Below, one piece after another: positions 7,054-16,200 of a stretch of 39,501 bases of DNA. The stretch is from assembly GCA_021414065.1 (NCBI GenBank), contig JAIOPE010000109.1, positions 1 to 39,501 of the forward strand, in the 5' to 3' direction. The notes under the pieces were generated by a model. It saw nothing but the letters and a program-made list of their open reading frames with translations, did no database searches and was not told where the DNA came from. Both the position numbers and the translations under genes were made by a program. The DNA comes from Planctomycetota bacterium. Its GTDB lineage: Bacteria; Planctomycetota; JAJSAM01; JAJVHW01. Positions within the stretch are counted from its first letter, which is position 1. Each line of letters starts with the position of its first letter.

Positions 7054-10000
7054 CTACCGACGCGCGAGGAGCCGCTTCGCCCGGGCCGCCCACGGCGCCT
7101 TCGGGGACGACGCCAGAGCCCGCTCGAGGCCCGTGCGCGCCGCGGCGTCCTGCCCGTCGCGGAAGTCGGCAAGGGCGAGATGGAACCTCGCGTCGGCGCA
7201 GTCGCCGCGGCCGATGGCGTCGGCGTACATCTCGCGTGCGCCGACGGCGTCGCCGGCGAGCCAACGGACCCAGCCGGCGGTGTCGGCGACGTCCGCGATC
7301 GTCGGCGCGAGCGCCCGGATGCGGGCGACGAGCGCGAGCGGGCGGGCGAGGCGCGTCTTCCGGGCCGCGAGCTCCGCCGCGTCGAGCCGCGCGACGGGCT
7401 CGCCAACGTCGGCGACGAGCGCCAGCGTCAGGTTGTTCAACGCGCCGACGTCGTCGGGCGTCTCGACGAGGACCGCTTCCAGAAGGGGCAGAGCCTCGCC
7501 GGCCCGGCCGAGGTCGAGGAGCAACGCCGCGAGATGAAGGCGCACCGCGCGGTCGGTCGGGCCGGCCGCGACAGCTCCCTCGCCGGCGCGGGCCGCGGCC
7601 GGCCTGTCGCCGAGCTCGTCGGCGAGCGCTCCGGCCCGGAGCCATGCGTCCGGGAAGTCGGGGGCGGCCTGCTCGAACCAGGCGCGCGCCTCGCCGACGC
7701 GGCCGACCCGGTACGCCGCCTCCGCGCGCAACGCGAGCGCCCGCCCGACGGGGCGCGCCAGGCGGTCGGTCTCGGCGAGGGCTTCGGGCCAGCGCCCAGC
7801 CTCGACGAGGACGCCCGCCGCCGCGACGATCGGCGCCGCGTCGCGGGGCTCCAGGTCGAACGCCACGTTCCACTCGGTGACGGCGGCGTCAGTCTCGCCG
7901 TTCGAGGCGAGCGCCTCGCCGAGCGCCCTGTGCGAGAACGACCAGTTCGGCGCGAGCTCGACGGCGCGCCGCGCGTGGACGAGCGCCTCGTCGGTCCTCT
8001 TCGCGAAGACGGCGCAGCCGGCGAGGGCGTACTCGAGGTCGGCGCCCTTGCAGCCGCCCGCCGCGGCTGCGCGCAGGTCGTCGGCGGCCTGCGTCGGACG
8101 GGACTGCCGCAGGCGCATCAGGCCGCGTTGGAGCTTGACGGCGGCCTGGTCCGGATGCGCCGCGACGAGCGCGTCGAGGTCGGCGAGCGCGCCGACAGCG
8201 TCGCCGCGGCCGTCCTTCGTCCAGGCGAGCACGAGCCGCGCGACGACGTCGTCCGGCGTCCGCTCGAGGATCTTCCTGCACTGCGCGTCGGACAGGTCGG
8301 GGAGACGCTGGTCGAAGAGCGTCACGGCGAGGGCCGTCCTTGCGGGCGTCCAATCCGGCGCGAGCTCGACGGATTCCTCCAACGCGGTCCGCGCGCCCGG
8401 CCTGTCGCCGGCGCCGAGGCGGCGGCCCGCATCGACGAAGAGGAGGCGCGCCAACGCCGTCCGAGCCTCGGTCATTCCCGGAGCGATCTCCAGCGCGCGG
8501 CGCACGGCGACGACGGCCGCGTCCGCGTCGCCGCACTTCGCCCGGACTCCTGCGGCCTCGCACCACGCCCGCGCGTCGGCGGGACGGCGCGCGAGGTAGC
8601 GGTCGAGGAGAGGCGCCGCTTTCTTGGCGTCGCCCGCGGCGAACGCGAGCCGCGCGTCGAGACGCAGGAGATCGACCGCGCCGTCCTTGCGCGCCGCCAA
8701 TCGGGCCCTCAGTTCCGCGACACGGCCGGATGCCGCGCCGCCGTCGGGAAGCGGTGCGAGCGCCTCGCCGAGGGCCGCCAGCGTCGCGAGGTCCGCGTCC
8801 TCGCGGCGGGCGAGGGGATCGAGGACGTCGGCCGCGTCCGCGGCTCGTCCATGGGCGAGGAGAACCTCCGCCAGCGTGCGCGAGAGTTCCTGGTCGCCGA
8901 CGTGCTCCGTCAGCGCCCCGCGCAGCACGGCCTCGGCGTCGTCGAGACGCCGCAGGCCGCCGAGGAGTCGGGCGCGGACGACCACGTCGGGGACTTCGCG
9001 AGACTCCGTCAGCGTCGCGAGGGCGGCGTCGCCGCGTCCGTCGAGGCCGCGCGCCCAGGCCAGGAGCCCGCGGGCCTCCGACGTCGTGGGCGCGGCGCCG
9101 AAGCCCTTGACGATTCGCGTCTCTGCGCCGCGCGCGTCTCCGGCCGCGAGGAGGGTGCGCGCGTAGAGGAGCCGCAGCGCCTCGTCGTCCGGCCAGTTCG
9201 CTGCGCCCGACGCGGCGACGCGCGCGGCGACGGCGGCGCGGCCGTGGCGAAGTCCAGCCGAGGCGAGCGCGCGGACCGCGCGAGGTCGAACGCGGCCGCG
9301 GCGCGGCCCTCCGCCGCGGCAACTCGCGAGGCCCACGCCAGACCGCCGAGGTCGTCCGGGTCGGCGGCGCGGACGCGGTCCAGGACGGCGCGCGCGACCG
9401 CTTCGTCCGCCAGAGCCTCGCGGCCTGCGGCGAGCGACTCGACGAGCGCGGCGAGAGCGGGACCGTGGCGGCGGAACACGAGCGACGGCTCGCCGGGACG
9501 TCGGAGGAGAGCGGCGTCGTAGCAGGCGTCCGCGCGTTTGCGGTCGTCCGCGGCCGCGGCGGCGTCGCCCGTCGCCGTCAGAAGATCGACGTCCGTCGTC
9601 GCCGCGGTCCCAGCCGCCGCGAGCGCGTCCGACGGCTTGCCGACGACGAGGAGCGCGATGACGAGCGCGACGCGCGTGGGCACGTCGTCGGGCGACTTCG
9701 CGGCGAGCGCCCGAAGCGGCTCGATTGCGCCCTCGGCGTCGCCCGCGCGGACGAGCGCCTGCGCCCCGGCGAGGTCGTCGTCGGCCTTCCGGGCGTCGTC
9801 GCGGCGTCCGGCGCGGAGCAGGAACTCGACCCGGGCCGTGCGGGCCGGGCCGCCGCAGGCGCCGCCCGTCGCCGCGGACCACTCGTAGCGCCGGGCGACT
9901 TCGTTGCGGTCCGCCGTCGGATCGACGTCGGCCGCGACGGCGGCCGCGAGCGCCGCGAGCGGATCGTCGGACTTCTTGTCGGCGGCGGCCTTCGCCAAGA

Positions 10001-10733
10001 CGTCGAGGCGCCTCCCGAGCTTGGCGGCGCGGGCGCGAAGCTTCGCCGCTCCGGGGAACGGCCGCGCGCCGAGGTCGGCCGCGAGGCGGGTCGCGTCCGT
10101 GAGAGCGCCGAGATCGGCGAAGATGGCGTCGCCTGCGTGGGAGTACGCCTCGGACGCCGCGACCGGCCGGGCGAGAGCGAGGAGCGCGCGTGCTTCGATG
10201 ACCCGTGCCCAGGGTTCATCGGCCCCCGAGGCCGCTTGCAGCGCGCCGACGGCATCGCCGGCCGCGGCGCGGCAGCGAGCCGCCGTCAACGCGGCGCCCG
10301 GCGACGTTGGCGAGAGCTGGAACGCGCGGTCGGCGGCGGCGCGCGCGCCGGCGGGGTCGGCCCTTCCGAGGAGGGCGCATGCGAGGAGACGCCACGCCGT
10401 CGCGTCGTCCGGACGCATCTGGACGCACGTCTCCAGAATCCCCGCCGCGCCTGCCGAGTCGCCGCCGACGAGGCGGTCGCCCGCCGCGTCGCGCATGCGG
10501 CGGACGCGCGCCGCCTCGTCGGGGCTGTTGACTACGACCACGACGACGCCCGCGCCGACCATCACCACCGCTGCGACGAGCCAGGCCGCGCGTTCGCGCG
10601 CCCTGGCCCAAAGGCGGTGTCGCGTCCACGCCCGGCGTCCGCAGCCCGGGCAACGCCCGGTCGTCGTCGCCACCAGGACGCCGCACGGGCAGAAGGACTC
10701 GATCGCGTGGTCGTCGGGCGTCGGCGAGGACAC
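7054..10733 (-). CDS. Large membrane-anchored zinc-ribbon TPR protein, split by one frameshift
   Basis: Two overlapping frames on the minus strand make one gene. The first part (GTG at 10733) has a zinc ribbon with CPCG and CPGCGRR (about residues 15-33), a transmembrane helix (about 50-69, rich in Val/Ala) and TPR-like helices. TPR coding stops near 9280 (reading FDLARS) and continues in another frame with VRALASAGLRHGRAAV, then further TPR units to the TAG at 7054. One extra base at 9274-9281 (CGG[G]TCC on the coding strand) would fuse them into about 1226 residues. TPR arrays scaffold protein complexes; here they would face the periplasm or cytoplasm according to helix orientation. The start lies 17 bases after the PEP-CTERM stop. 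Either a sequencing deletion or a real mutation is possible. Confidence 0.75.
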
Positions 10734-10750
10734 GCCGGGGAGTTCGCCGC

Positions 10751-10853
10751 TCAGGCGCGGACCGCGCTCTTGCGGCGCCGCAGGACGGCCGCGCCGAGGC
10801 CGAGCGCCCCGAGGCCGAAGAGGGCGAGCGTGCCCGGCTCGGGGTTCATCACG
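10751..10853 (-). repeat. C-terminal cassette repeat, copy A
   Basis: About 103 bp encoding the PEP-CTERM tail of copy A. It is nearly identical to 11560-11662, with about five differences by eye, all C/G exchanges. The adjoining middle of the gene is not similar. Confidence 0.75.
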
Positions 10854-11374
10854 ACGTAGATGCCGAGGTCGTAGTTGTTGTCGAAGAGCACGGGCGCCCC
10901 GGGCGCCCCGGCGCCGTTGTTCCTCACCAGCAGATGTCCGGCCTGATCAGGATTCAGGTTGTAGTCCCACACACGGTCAGCCGCGTCCGAGCCTGGGACT
11001 CCGCCGATGCCGACCGCGTAGGCATTGCCGAGCGTCAGCGCGAGGCCGCCGGTATCGACCGTGTAGAGCGCCTTTGTTGCGCCCACGACGACGTCCACCG
11101 TGAAGAGCTGTGTGCCCGCCACGCCGTTCAGCGAGTTCCCGGTCGCGGTCCAAACGAAGAACCGAGCAACGAAGTTGTCCCCGGCGACGTCCTGCAACGT
11201 GAAGCCGAACGTCTGGAGGTTGTCGCCCGTGGCGATAAAGGTCTGCCCGAGCGTCCGCGTCCCGACCGTGTCCAGGACGGGGGCCGCCGTCGCCGTGTCG
11301 ATCGTCCCCGCGAACGACGACGTCGCGATCCCGAAGACCAACGCCGCGGCCAGATGCCTGACAAGTGCCGACAT
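10751..11374 (-). CDS. PEP-CTERM sorted surface protein, copy A
   Basis: A 207-residue protein with an ATG preceded by GGGAGGG. It has an N-terminal signal peptide (MSALVRHLAAALVFGI, cleavage near SFAGT), a beta-rich middle, and a C-terminal PEP-CTERM signal: NPEPGTLALFGLG, a hydrophobic helix, then RRRK. Such proteins are processed by an exosortase and delivered to the surface or exopolysaccharide; no exosortase gene lies in this window. The middle (about residues 25-170) contains GQTFIATGDNLQTFGFTLQD, a choice-of-anchor-like beta sandwich. It is the upstream neighbour of the TPR gene (17 bases) and may be cotranscribed with it. Confidence 0.85.
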   Translation of the reverse strand: MSALVRHLAAALVFGIATSSFAGTIDTATAAPVLDTVGTRTLGQTFIATGDNLQTFGFTLQDVAGDNFVARFFVWTATGNSLNGVAGTQLFTVDVVVGATKALYTVDTGGLALTLGNAYAVGIGGVPGSDAADRVWDYNLNPDQAGHLLVRNNGAGAPGAPVLFDNNYDLGIYVVMNPEPGTLALFGLGALGLGAAVLRRRKSAVRA

Positions 11375-11382
11375 GCGCGCCC
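11296..11382 (-). repeat. Leader repeat, copy A
   Basis: About 87 bp spanning the ribosome-binding site, start and signal peptide of PEP-CTERM copy A. It matches 12102-12188 closely, including the untranslated bases just before the ATG. Confidence 0.7.
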
Positions 11383-11559
11383 TCCCTCGCAAGCAGAGTG
11401 ATCCGGGTCGGCGTTGGCAGTTCCATCGGCGACCGTGGTGCTTGCGGGTCGGATCGCCGGCAGGCCGAGACGTCAGGGCCGAAATCCGCACACGCGGGGA
11501 ACTATCGCAACAATCCGATTCTGTTTGTCGTGGGGCGAAGCGACCGGCGGTTCGGCCGG

Positions 11560-11662
11560 TCACGCGCGGACCGCGGTCTTGCGCCGCCGCAGGACGGCCG
11601 CGCCGAGGCCGAGCGCGCCGAGGCCGAAGAGGGCGAGCGTGCCGGGCTCGGGGTTCATCACG
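11560..11662 (-). repeat. C-terminal cassette repeat, copy B
   Basis: Partner of the repeat at 10751-10853. It encodes the PEP motif, hydrophobic helix and basic tail. Confidence 0.75.
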
Positions 11663-12180
11663 ATCGTGGAGTAGATGTCTTGCGTGCTGAAGGACGTCGT
11701 GGGAGCGCCGGCGGCGGTGGTGAAGAACAGGCCTCCGGGCATCGTGTTCGCAGTGAAGCTGAGACTGGCGGCCCAACGGGAGTCGCTTCCGGGGGGCGGA
11801 GGGACGCGCGTGATGCCGATGAAGTATGCGGACGAGGCGGTGATGGCGAGGCCGGGGGTGAACGTGAAGAGGACCGAGCCCGCCGGTTCGAGTTGGCTCG
11901 CGCTCTGCCATAGGACCGAACCGGTGGGAACCCCCGTTCCGTCCGTGCCGTAGACGACGGCTACCCACGAGCCGTCAATGCCGCCGACCTGGTTGACGAG
12001 GAGCGTGAAGGACGCCAGGCGGCTGTCGTCCGCCGTGAACGTTCCGCCGACGGTGCGGGTCGGGTCGTCGGCGGCGATGGTGACGACCACGGCGCCGGTG
12101 TTGTCGATCGTCCCCGCGAACGCCGACGTCGCGATTCCCAGGACCAACGCTGCGGCCAGATGCCTGACAAGTGCCGACAT
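11560..12180 (-). CDS. PEP-CTERM sorted surface protein, copy B
   Basis: A 206-residue protein with an ATG preceded by GAGGAGAG. The signal peptide (MSALVRHLAAALVLGI) and the C terminus (NPEPGTLALFGLG to RRRKTAVRA) are almost those of copy A. The middle is a different beta-rich domain containing TVGGTFTADDSRLASFTLLV and FTPGLAITASSAYFIGI, like choice-of-anchor domains. Function is probably surface or matrix exposure. It lies 185 bases upstream of copy A on the same strand. The near-identity at the ends but not the middle suggests gene conversion or domain replacement after duplication. Confidence 0.85.
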   Translation of the reverse strand: MSALVRHLAAALVLGIATSAFAGTIDNTGAVVVTIAADDPTRTVGGTFTADDSRLASFTLLVNQVGGIDGSWVAVVYGTDGTGVPTGSVLWQSASQLEPAGSVLFTFTPGLAITASSAYFIGITRVPPPPGSDSRWAASLSFTANTMPGGLFFTTAAGAPTTSFSTQDIYSTIVMNPEPGTLALFGLGALGLGAAVLRRRKTAVRA

Positions 12181-12188
12181 GCGCGCTC
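12102..12188 (-). repeat. Leader repeat, copy B
   Basis: Partner of the repeat at 11296-11382. It covers the ribosome-binding site, start codon and signal-peptide codons. Confidence 0.7.
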
Positions 12189-12317
12189 TCCTCGAGTTAA
12201 GCCGGTTACGCGGTTCGTCAAGCTTGACTCGGCGTTCGAGCGCTTGAAGCGAGAGAACTAGTAGCAGGCTTCAGGGCGGCGGCAATCCCAATAAGTCCGC
12301 CGTCGTTGCGGGCAGGC

Positions 12318-12890
12318 TCAGTTCTCCTCCCGCTTCTCCCGCTTCTCCCGCTTCTGCGCCCGCCTCTTCGCCCCGAGCAGCCCGCCCGCGGCCGGGCCCG
12401 GCGGCGGCGCGGCGGAAGGCGGGGAAGCGCTCTGCGGCACGCCTGCCGTAGGCGTCTCGCGGGGCTGGACCGCCGACGGATCGAACGCGCCGACCGGCGC
12501 GGTCTTCGGCGCGCCGCGGGCGATGACGGGGGCCGGGCCGGGCCGGGCGCGACGGGCTTCCTGCGCTTGAGGGGCTTGTCCCACCGGACTCGCACGCGCC
12601 GCACCGCCGCATCGACTACGAGCAGCAGCGCCGCCGCGGCGGCGATCCACGGCCACAGGTCGATCGCCTCCGTGCTCTCGCCGGCGACGCCTTCCCACGG
12701 CGCGCGGCGGGCGTTGGGCGCCTTCGGGTCCTTCGCGAGCGCGTCGTCGAGCTTTTCGACGTCGAGCAGCGTCGCGCCGGCGCTCTCGAGCACCGCGAAG
12801 AAACGCTCGTTCGAACGCTGCGCGACGCGCCCACGCGCGCGCTGTGGCGCCCACGGAGCCACCGCCAGGCTCGCCAGGGGCGCACTTCCG
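12318..12890 (-). pseudogene. Truncated, frameshifted C-terminal part of a large membrane protein (VWA/BatA-like)
   Basis: The upstream part (about 12550-12890) reads SNERFFAVLESAGATLLDVE and then a membrane helix after EAIDLWPWIAAAAALLLVVD, followed by RRVRVRWDKPLKRRK. That end resembles the C-terminal helix of large VWA or amidotransferase-like membrane proteins. The coding then jumps frame to KTAPVGAFDPSAVQPRETP and a tail LGAKRRAQKREKREKREEN, stopping at 12318. The jump lies in a GGCCG tract (12531-12550) and is repaired by one added base or by removing one pentamer. There is no start or N-terminal domain: the frame loses meaning near the attachment-like site at 12.93 kb, so the gene was probably cut there. 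Confidence 0.6.
12531..12550. repeat. Pentanucleotide GGCCG tract at a frame break
   Basis: Three perfect GGCCG units and a fourth imperfect unit (GGCGC) lie exactly where the membrane-protein pseudogene changes frame. Loss of one unit would restore one continuous frame, so slippage is a possible cause. Confidence 0.6.
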
Positions 12891-12932
12891 TCGCCCGTCC
12901 GCCCGGAAGCGGGGCGTTTGGACGGGGCTAAG

Positions 12933-12949
12933 CCAACTGTAAGCCAACT
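12933..12949. repeat. Left CCAACT pair (possible integrase arm site)
   Basis: CCAACT occurs at 12933-12938 and 12944-12949, an 11-bp period, in the context ggctaagCCAACTgtaagCCAACTCCT. The same arrangement recurs on the other side of the tRNA fragment at 13166-13182 in the same orientation. Confidence 0.5.
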
Positions 12950-13032
12950 CCTCGTCGAAAACGTGCCGTGCGGAGGACACTTTGCGAGGTCCGCGAGATC
13001 GCCGTAAGCGGCTCGTCCATAGCGAGTTGTGG

Positions 13033-13080
<48 letters not shown>

Positions 13081-13165
13081 CCCGCAAGCCGAGCCTGGGA
13101 GGGCCTTCCACGGCTGTTCCGGATCCGCATGTTTCGCATGCTTCGCACCAGTGCACGGGCGTGAA

Positions 13166-13182
13166 CCAACTGTTGACCAACT
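13166..13182. repeat. Right CCAACT pair (possible integrase arm site)
   Basis: CCAACT at 13166-13171 and 13177-13182, again with an 11-bp period, in the context ggcgtgaaCCAACTgttgaCCAACTCCT. It lies about 120 bp from the centre of the tRNA fragment, mirroring the left pair in distance. Confidence 0.5.
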
Positions 13183-13327
13183 CCTGTGTCGGCGACGGCA
13201 CACCTGGCGGGTGCGGCGGAAACCGACGGCGACGGGCGGGAGGGAGAGGTGTCGAACGGCGGCGGCGGGAGGCGGTGATGGGGATGGGTTTCGGGGCAGT
13301 CCATTCGCGGCAATCGCTCGCCGCCCT

Positions 13328-13546
13328 CTACAGGAACCGCTCATCAGCCGGGGGTTTCTCCCAGGGTTGGATCGCATCCTCGGAGAGGGTCACGTTGCGC
13401 AGCTTGTTCCGGTCATCGAACCACACGCAGTTGTAGGCCGTTGACGACGTGGTATCCGCGGAAGCGGCGAGCGAGACCGTGTTGACCGTCATCGTGGGAC
13501 CGCCGCTCATCAGTTCCACTAGATCGCCGATCTTGAACTTGGGCAA
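13328..13546 (-). CDS. DUF2158 (YodC-like) small protein
   Basis: A 72-residue protein. MPKFKIGDLVELMSGGPTMT and the later NCVWFDDRNKLRNVTLSEDA match the DUF2158 pattern of a small beta-barrel-like protein of unknown role, often carried on mobile elements. The start is TTG, chosen because AGGAGAG lies about 7 bases upstream and the family begins exactly here. It is transcribed in the same direction as the TIR-TPR gene upstream, 164 bases away, and is the first gene right of the attachment-like site. Confidence 0.78.
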   Translation of the reverse strand: MPKFKIGDLVELMSGGPTMTVNTVSLAASADTTSSTAYNCVWFDDRNKLRNVTLSEDAIQPWEKPPADERFL

Positions 13547-13710
13547 CGCCGACTCTCCTGTGGGCTGGCACTACGGTACATTAGCGACCTCCGCCAGATC
13601 CGCAGAGTACACCGACACCGGACCGCTTCCACGGACTCGACCACTGCCTCAAGCACGACGCCAAGGCGATCGTGAACCTGCGCCTGACTCCACTCACACC
13701 GGCGTGCGCA

Positions 13711-14760
13711 CTAGAGAGGCCGCGGCACGGTCATCAGGTGCTTGAACTCCGGGTCCTCGATCAGCTTCCCGAAGTACTCGCGCTTGGAATTCACGATGCT
13801 GACCCATGTCGGATCATGGTGCACCAAGCACTCGATGAGGGGCAATGCGTCACGAGGACTGCTCCCCATCGCCAGGACGCACGCGAGGTTGTAGGTGGCA
13901 TCATCGACCTCGCGAGGTTCGGACGCCCAGCGGCGCGCTAGGGTTAGATCCTGTTGAGCCTCTTCGAGCCGCATCAGACGCTTGAACATGGCGCCCCGGT
14001 ACGAGTACAGACGTGATCGTATGTTGCCTGGCAACTCTGCCGGTGCGAGCGCGATCGCGTTGCTGTACGCGCGAGCCGCGGCCACGTCGACAGCTCGACC
14101 GCCGCGCTTGTTCGCGAGCGTGACGCCTTGGAGGTAGAAGCCCTCCCAATCGTCGCGGCCGGAGTGTCGGACCTCGGAGTCAGAGCTCTGCGGCGTCACC
14201 GAGCGGCGGATCTGATGCAAGCCCTCGACGAGCTCTTCAAGCAACTCCCTGTCGGTCCGATGGACACGACCCCCGGTCGGTTGAGTTGGAATGGAAGCTA
14301 TGGCCGCGGAGACGCCCGGCCATAGCGCCTTGAATAGGTTGTCCAACGTCGGCGCCTGGAGTCGATCAGCGCCGAGTGCACCATTCACGGCGGCAGCAAG
14401 GGATCGCAGACCTTGTTCGTCCGCATCGACGGCCTGGAACTGGGCCAAGGGAAAGGTCAGATCCGACTTTCGGACCCCGAGCAGGACGGGCACCACGCGC
14501 GCGGTCTCAATCGACTTCGCGAGAGCGCCCGCCTCGAATAGTAGCCAAGGCGCGGCGAGATTCTCTCGAGTCAGGCAGATGACCCCGAAGTGCGTGTCGC
14601 GGAGCTTGCCTGAGATCTCCTCGTTCCAGCGCTGCCCGGCTTCGAGGTCGCGTTCGGACATCCAAGGCTCAGTCCGCTGAACCACGGCGCGCAGCCACTC
14701 GTGCAGATGCAGGGCCAGCGTCTTGCTTCGCGGTCCGGACCACGAAAGGAATACTCTCAC
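13711..14760 (-). CDS. TIR-domain protein with C-terminal TPR-like repeats
   Basis: A 349-residue protein. Residues 1-125 form a TIR domain: MRVFLSWSGP is strand A, ERDLEAGQRW the BB-loop region, and Glu76 in PWLLFEAGAL is the expected catalytic Glu of NAD-cleaving bacterial TIRs. A helical linker follows to about residue 200. The rest is TPR-like helices (GVTLANKRGG, ARAYSNAIALAP, YNLACVLAMG). TIR proteins with helical sensors usually act in antiphage abortive infection by consuming NAD or making signalling nucleotides. No partner gene (Cas-like or SIR2-like) is adjacent. The ATG lies at the end of the frame with only a weak upstream purine run. The role is inferred from family and context. 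Confidence 0.8.
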   Translation of the reverse strand: MRVFLSWSGPRSKTLALHLHEWLRAVVQRTEPWMSERDLEAGQRWNEEISGKLRDTHFGVICLTRENLAAPWLLFEAGALAKSIETARVVPVLLGVRKSDLTFPLAQFQAVDADEQGLRSLAAAVNGALGADRLQAPTLDNLFKALWPGVSAAIASIPTQPTGGRVHRTDRELLEELVEGLHQIRRSVTPQSSDSEVRHSGRDDWEGFYLQGVTLANKRGGRAVDVAAARAYSNAIALAPAELPGNIRSRLYSYRGAMFKRLMRLEEAQQDLTLARRWASEPREVDDATYNLACVLAMGSSPRDALPLIECLVHHDPTWVSIVNSKREYFGKLIEDPEFKHLMTVPRPL

Positions 14761-15480
14761 AAATCCCCCCCTTCCGGAGCCTCTGGAGTGGCGAGCTCCG
14801 CGGCGGGTGCCAGCCGCGCCACGACTGATCTGAGGCTGAGGTGTCGGCTCACCATGTCAGATTCGACGCTAGCGCCCGGGCACGGTCAAGAGATGAGGAC
14901 GCCGGCCGTCGCGGATCGGTCAGGCGGCGACCTCGATGCGGTCCGGGAAACAAGCGCCGAGGACGAGTCGCCGAGGCGTCCGACGGCGTCCAGCCGGCGC
15001 CACGAGCGCGCGGCCGAGTGACACAGCCCAAGAAGGTTGCCCTGTACCGTTCGCCGCCGAACTTGGCGGATCGATCGGAGCGGCCAGCGAGTAGCCCGCC
15101 TGGCAGACCGCGTTGACGACGGTGCTGGAGACACCTCGCCCAAGCAGCGCCCGCCTGGTGCTACGACTGGCGACCGTCACGACGTTCCTTGGACGGCACC
15201 ACCCGCCGCGAGTGCGCGGCGACCGCGACGACGCCGTCGATCCGCTCGCGCGGCGACGTCGTCACGGACCGGATGATCGCGTTCTCGGTCAGGACCGCGT
15301 TCGCAAGTCACTAGGTCAATCCGGCGGCCCCGTCGTGGTGGTCGCGCCCCCTTCGGCAGCGCGTGGCGATCATTGCACGGCGAGGGGGGGGCCTCGACCG
15401 GTAGCGCGGCACGATCTCGTCTACGACGGCTCGCTCGGGCGGTCAGTGGTGCGTTGATGCGGCGTACGAGGCGGAGCGGG
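14761..15480. other. 720-base region with decayed coding fragments only
   Basis: No intact gene is convincing. On the minus strand, about 15161-15308 reads LANAVLTENAIIRSVTTSPR then ERIDGVVAVAAHSRR and stops. An overlapping frame (14920-15180) reads VSSTVVNAVCQAGYSLAAP before becoming Arg-rich. Both look like pieces of genes broken by frameshifts. The 86-residue frame 14920-15180 (GTG start, no ribosome-binding site) could be expressed but I would not rely on it. Confidence 0.4.
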
Positions 15481-16119
15481 TCATTCCGTCGATCCGGCTG
15501 GCGCTGGTGGCACCACCCATGCCTGCGCGTCGTTCACGGTGTCCATGAGCCCGCCGCCGCCTTCCATGTCCAGCATCTTCACGATGTCGGCTAGGTCGGC
15601 GTACTGGACGACCGCCTTGGACGCTGCGTTGATCGTGCGCACCGGTGGCGAGCTGTTCAGCTCGACGCCCCACCCTTCCGAGAGCCCGCCGTGACTCGCG
15701 TTGGTCGCGTTGGAGATCGGTACGAGGCGCAGGTACCGGAAACCCTTGAGCCGCGCCACGCGCCGGTTGAGCACGTGGTCAAGCACAAGACCCTTCAGGA
15801 CGACCTCAGGAAAGGCCCGCCCGTAGGCCCGGCGGTACGGGTGATAGTCCACGTCCACCCAGACCTGCAGTCGCGCGTGAAGCACCCCTGCACGGGGCAT
15901 TGCCCAGATCGGCAACCGCGGGTCCGCCGCCTCGGGCTCGTAGGCCTCGACAAGCACCGCGCGATCCGGGACGCGGCCCGCAAGCAGAGCGATCGTTCGG
16001 CCGACGTACGTCTGGATCGCGCCCACGTCGCGGGCGGCGATGGGCACGAACAGGCACGGTGGCAGACCGGAACGCTGCGGGACGTCGAGTGCATGAAGAT
16101 CAAGCGGACGGACGGTCAT
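15481..16119 (-). CDS. Hypothetical protein, 212 residues
   Basis: Not recognised. The protein has a balanced composition and a normal mix of strands and helices (RLPIWAMPRAGVLHARLQVW, VDVDYHPYRRAYG, LKGLVLDHVLNRRVARL). It has no signal peptide or membrane helix, so it is probably cytoplasmic. The C terminus carries a GGGG linker and VNDAQAWVVPPAPAGSTE. The phrases NATNASHGGLSEGWGVELN and VVQYADLADIVKMLDMEGGG look structured. It starts at ATG with no clear ribosome-binding site and diverges from the 101-residue gene 81 bases away, so a shared regulatory region at 16120-16200 is likely. Confidence 0.65.
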   Translation of the reverse strand: MTVRPLDLHALDVPQRSGLPPCLFVPIAARDVGAIQTYVGRTIALLAGRVPDRAVLVEAYEPEAADPRLPIWAMPRAGVLHARLQVWVDVDYHPYRRAYGRAFPEVVLKGLVLDHVLNRRVARLKGFRYLRLVPISNATNASHGGLSEGWGVELNSSPPVRTINAASKAVVQYADLADIVKMLDMEGGGGLMDTVNDAQAWVVPPAPAGSTE

Positions 16120-16200
16120 TGCGCGCCGAGTTTCTCACAAGCTGCATGAACGGCGGCAACGGAAGTGCATGGCGTCTAGCGTCGGCGTACGCTTCGCTCC

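Noticed and set aside
5036..7873. A 945-codon frame suggesting a larger FAS1-SOUL protein.
   Set aside because: The part before the signal peptide is Arg/Pro-rich and covers other features; the gene begins at 6289.
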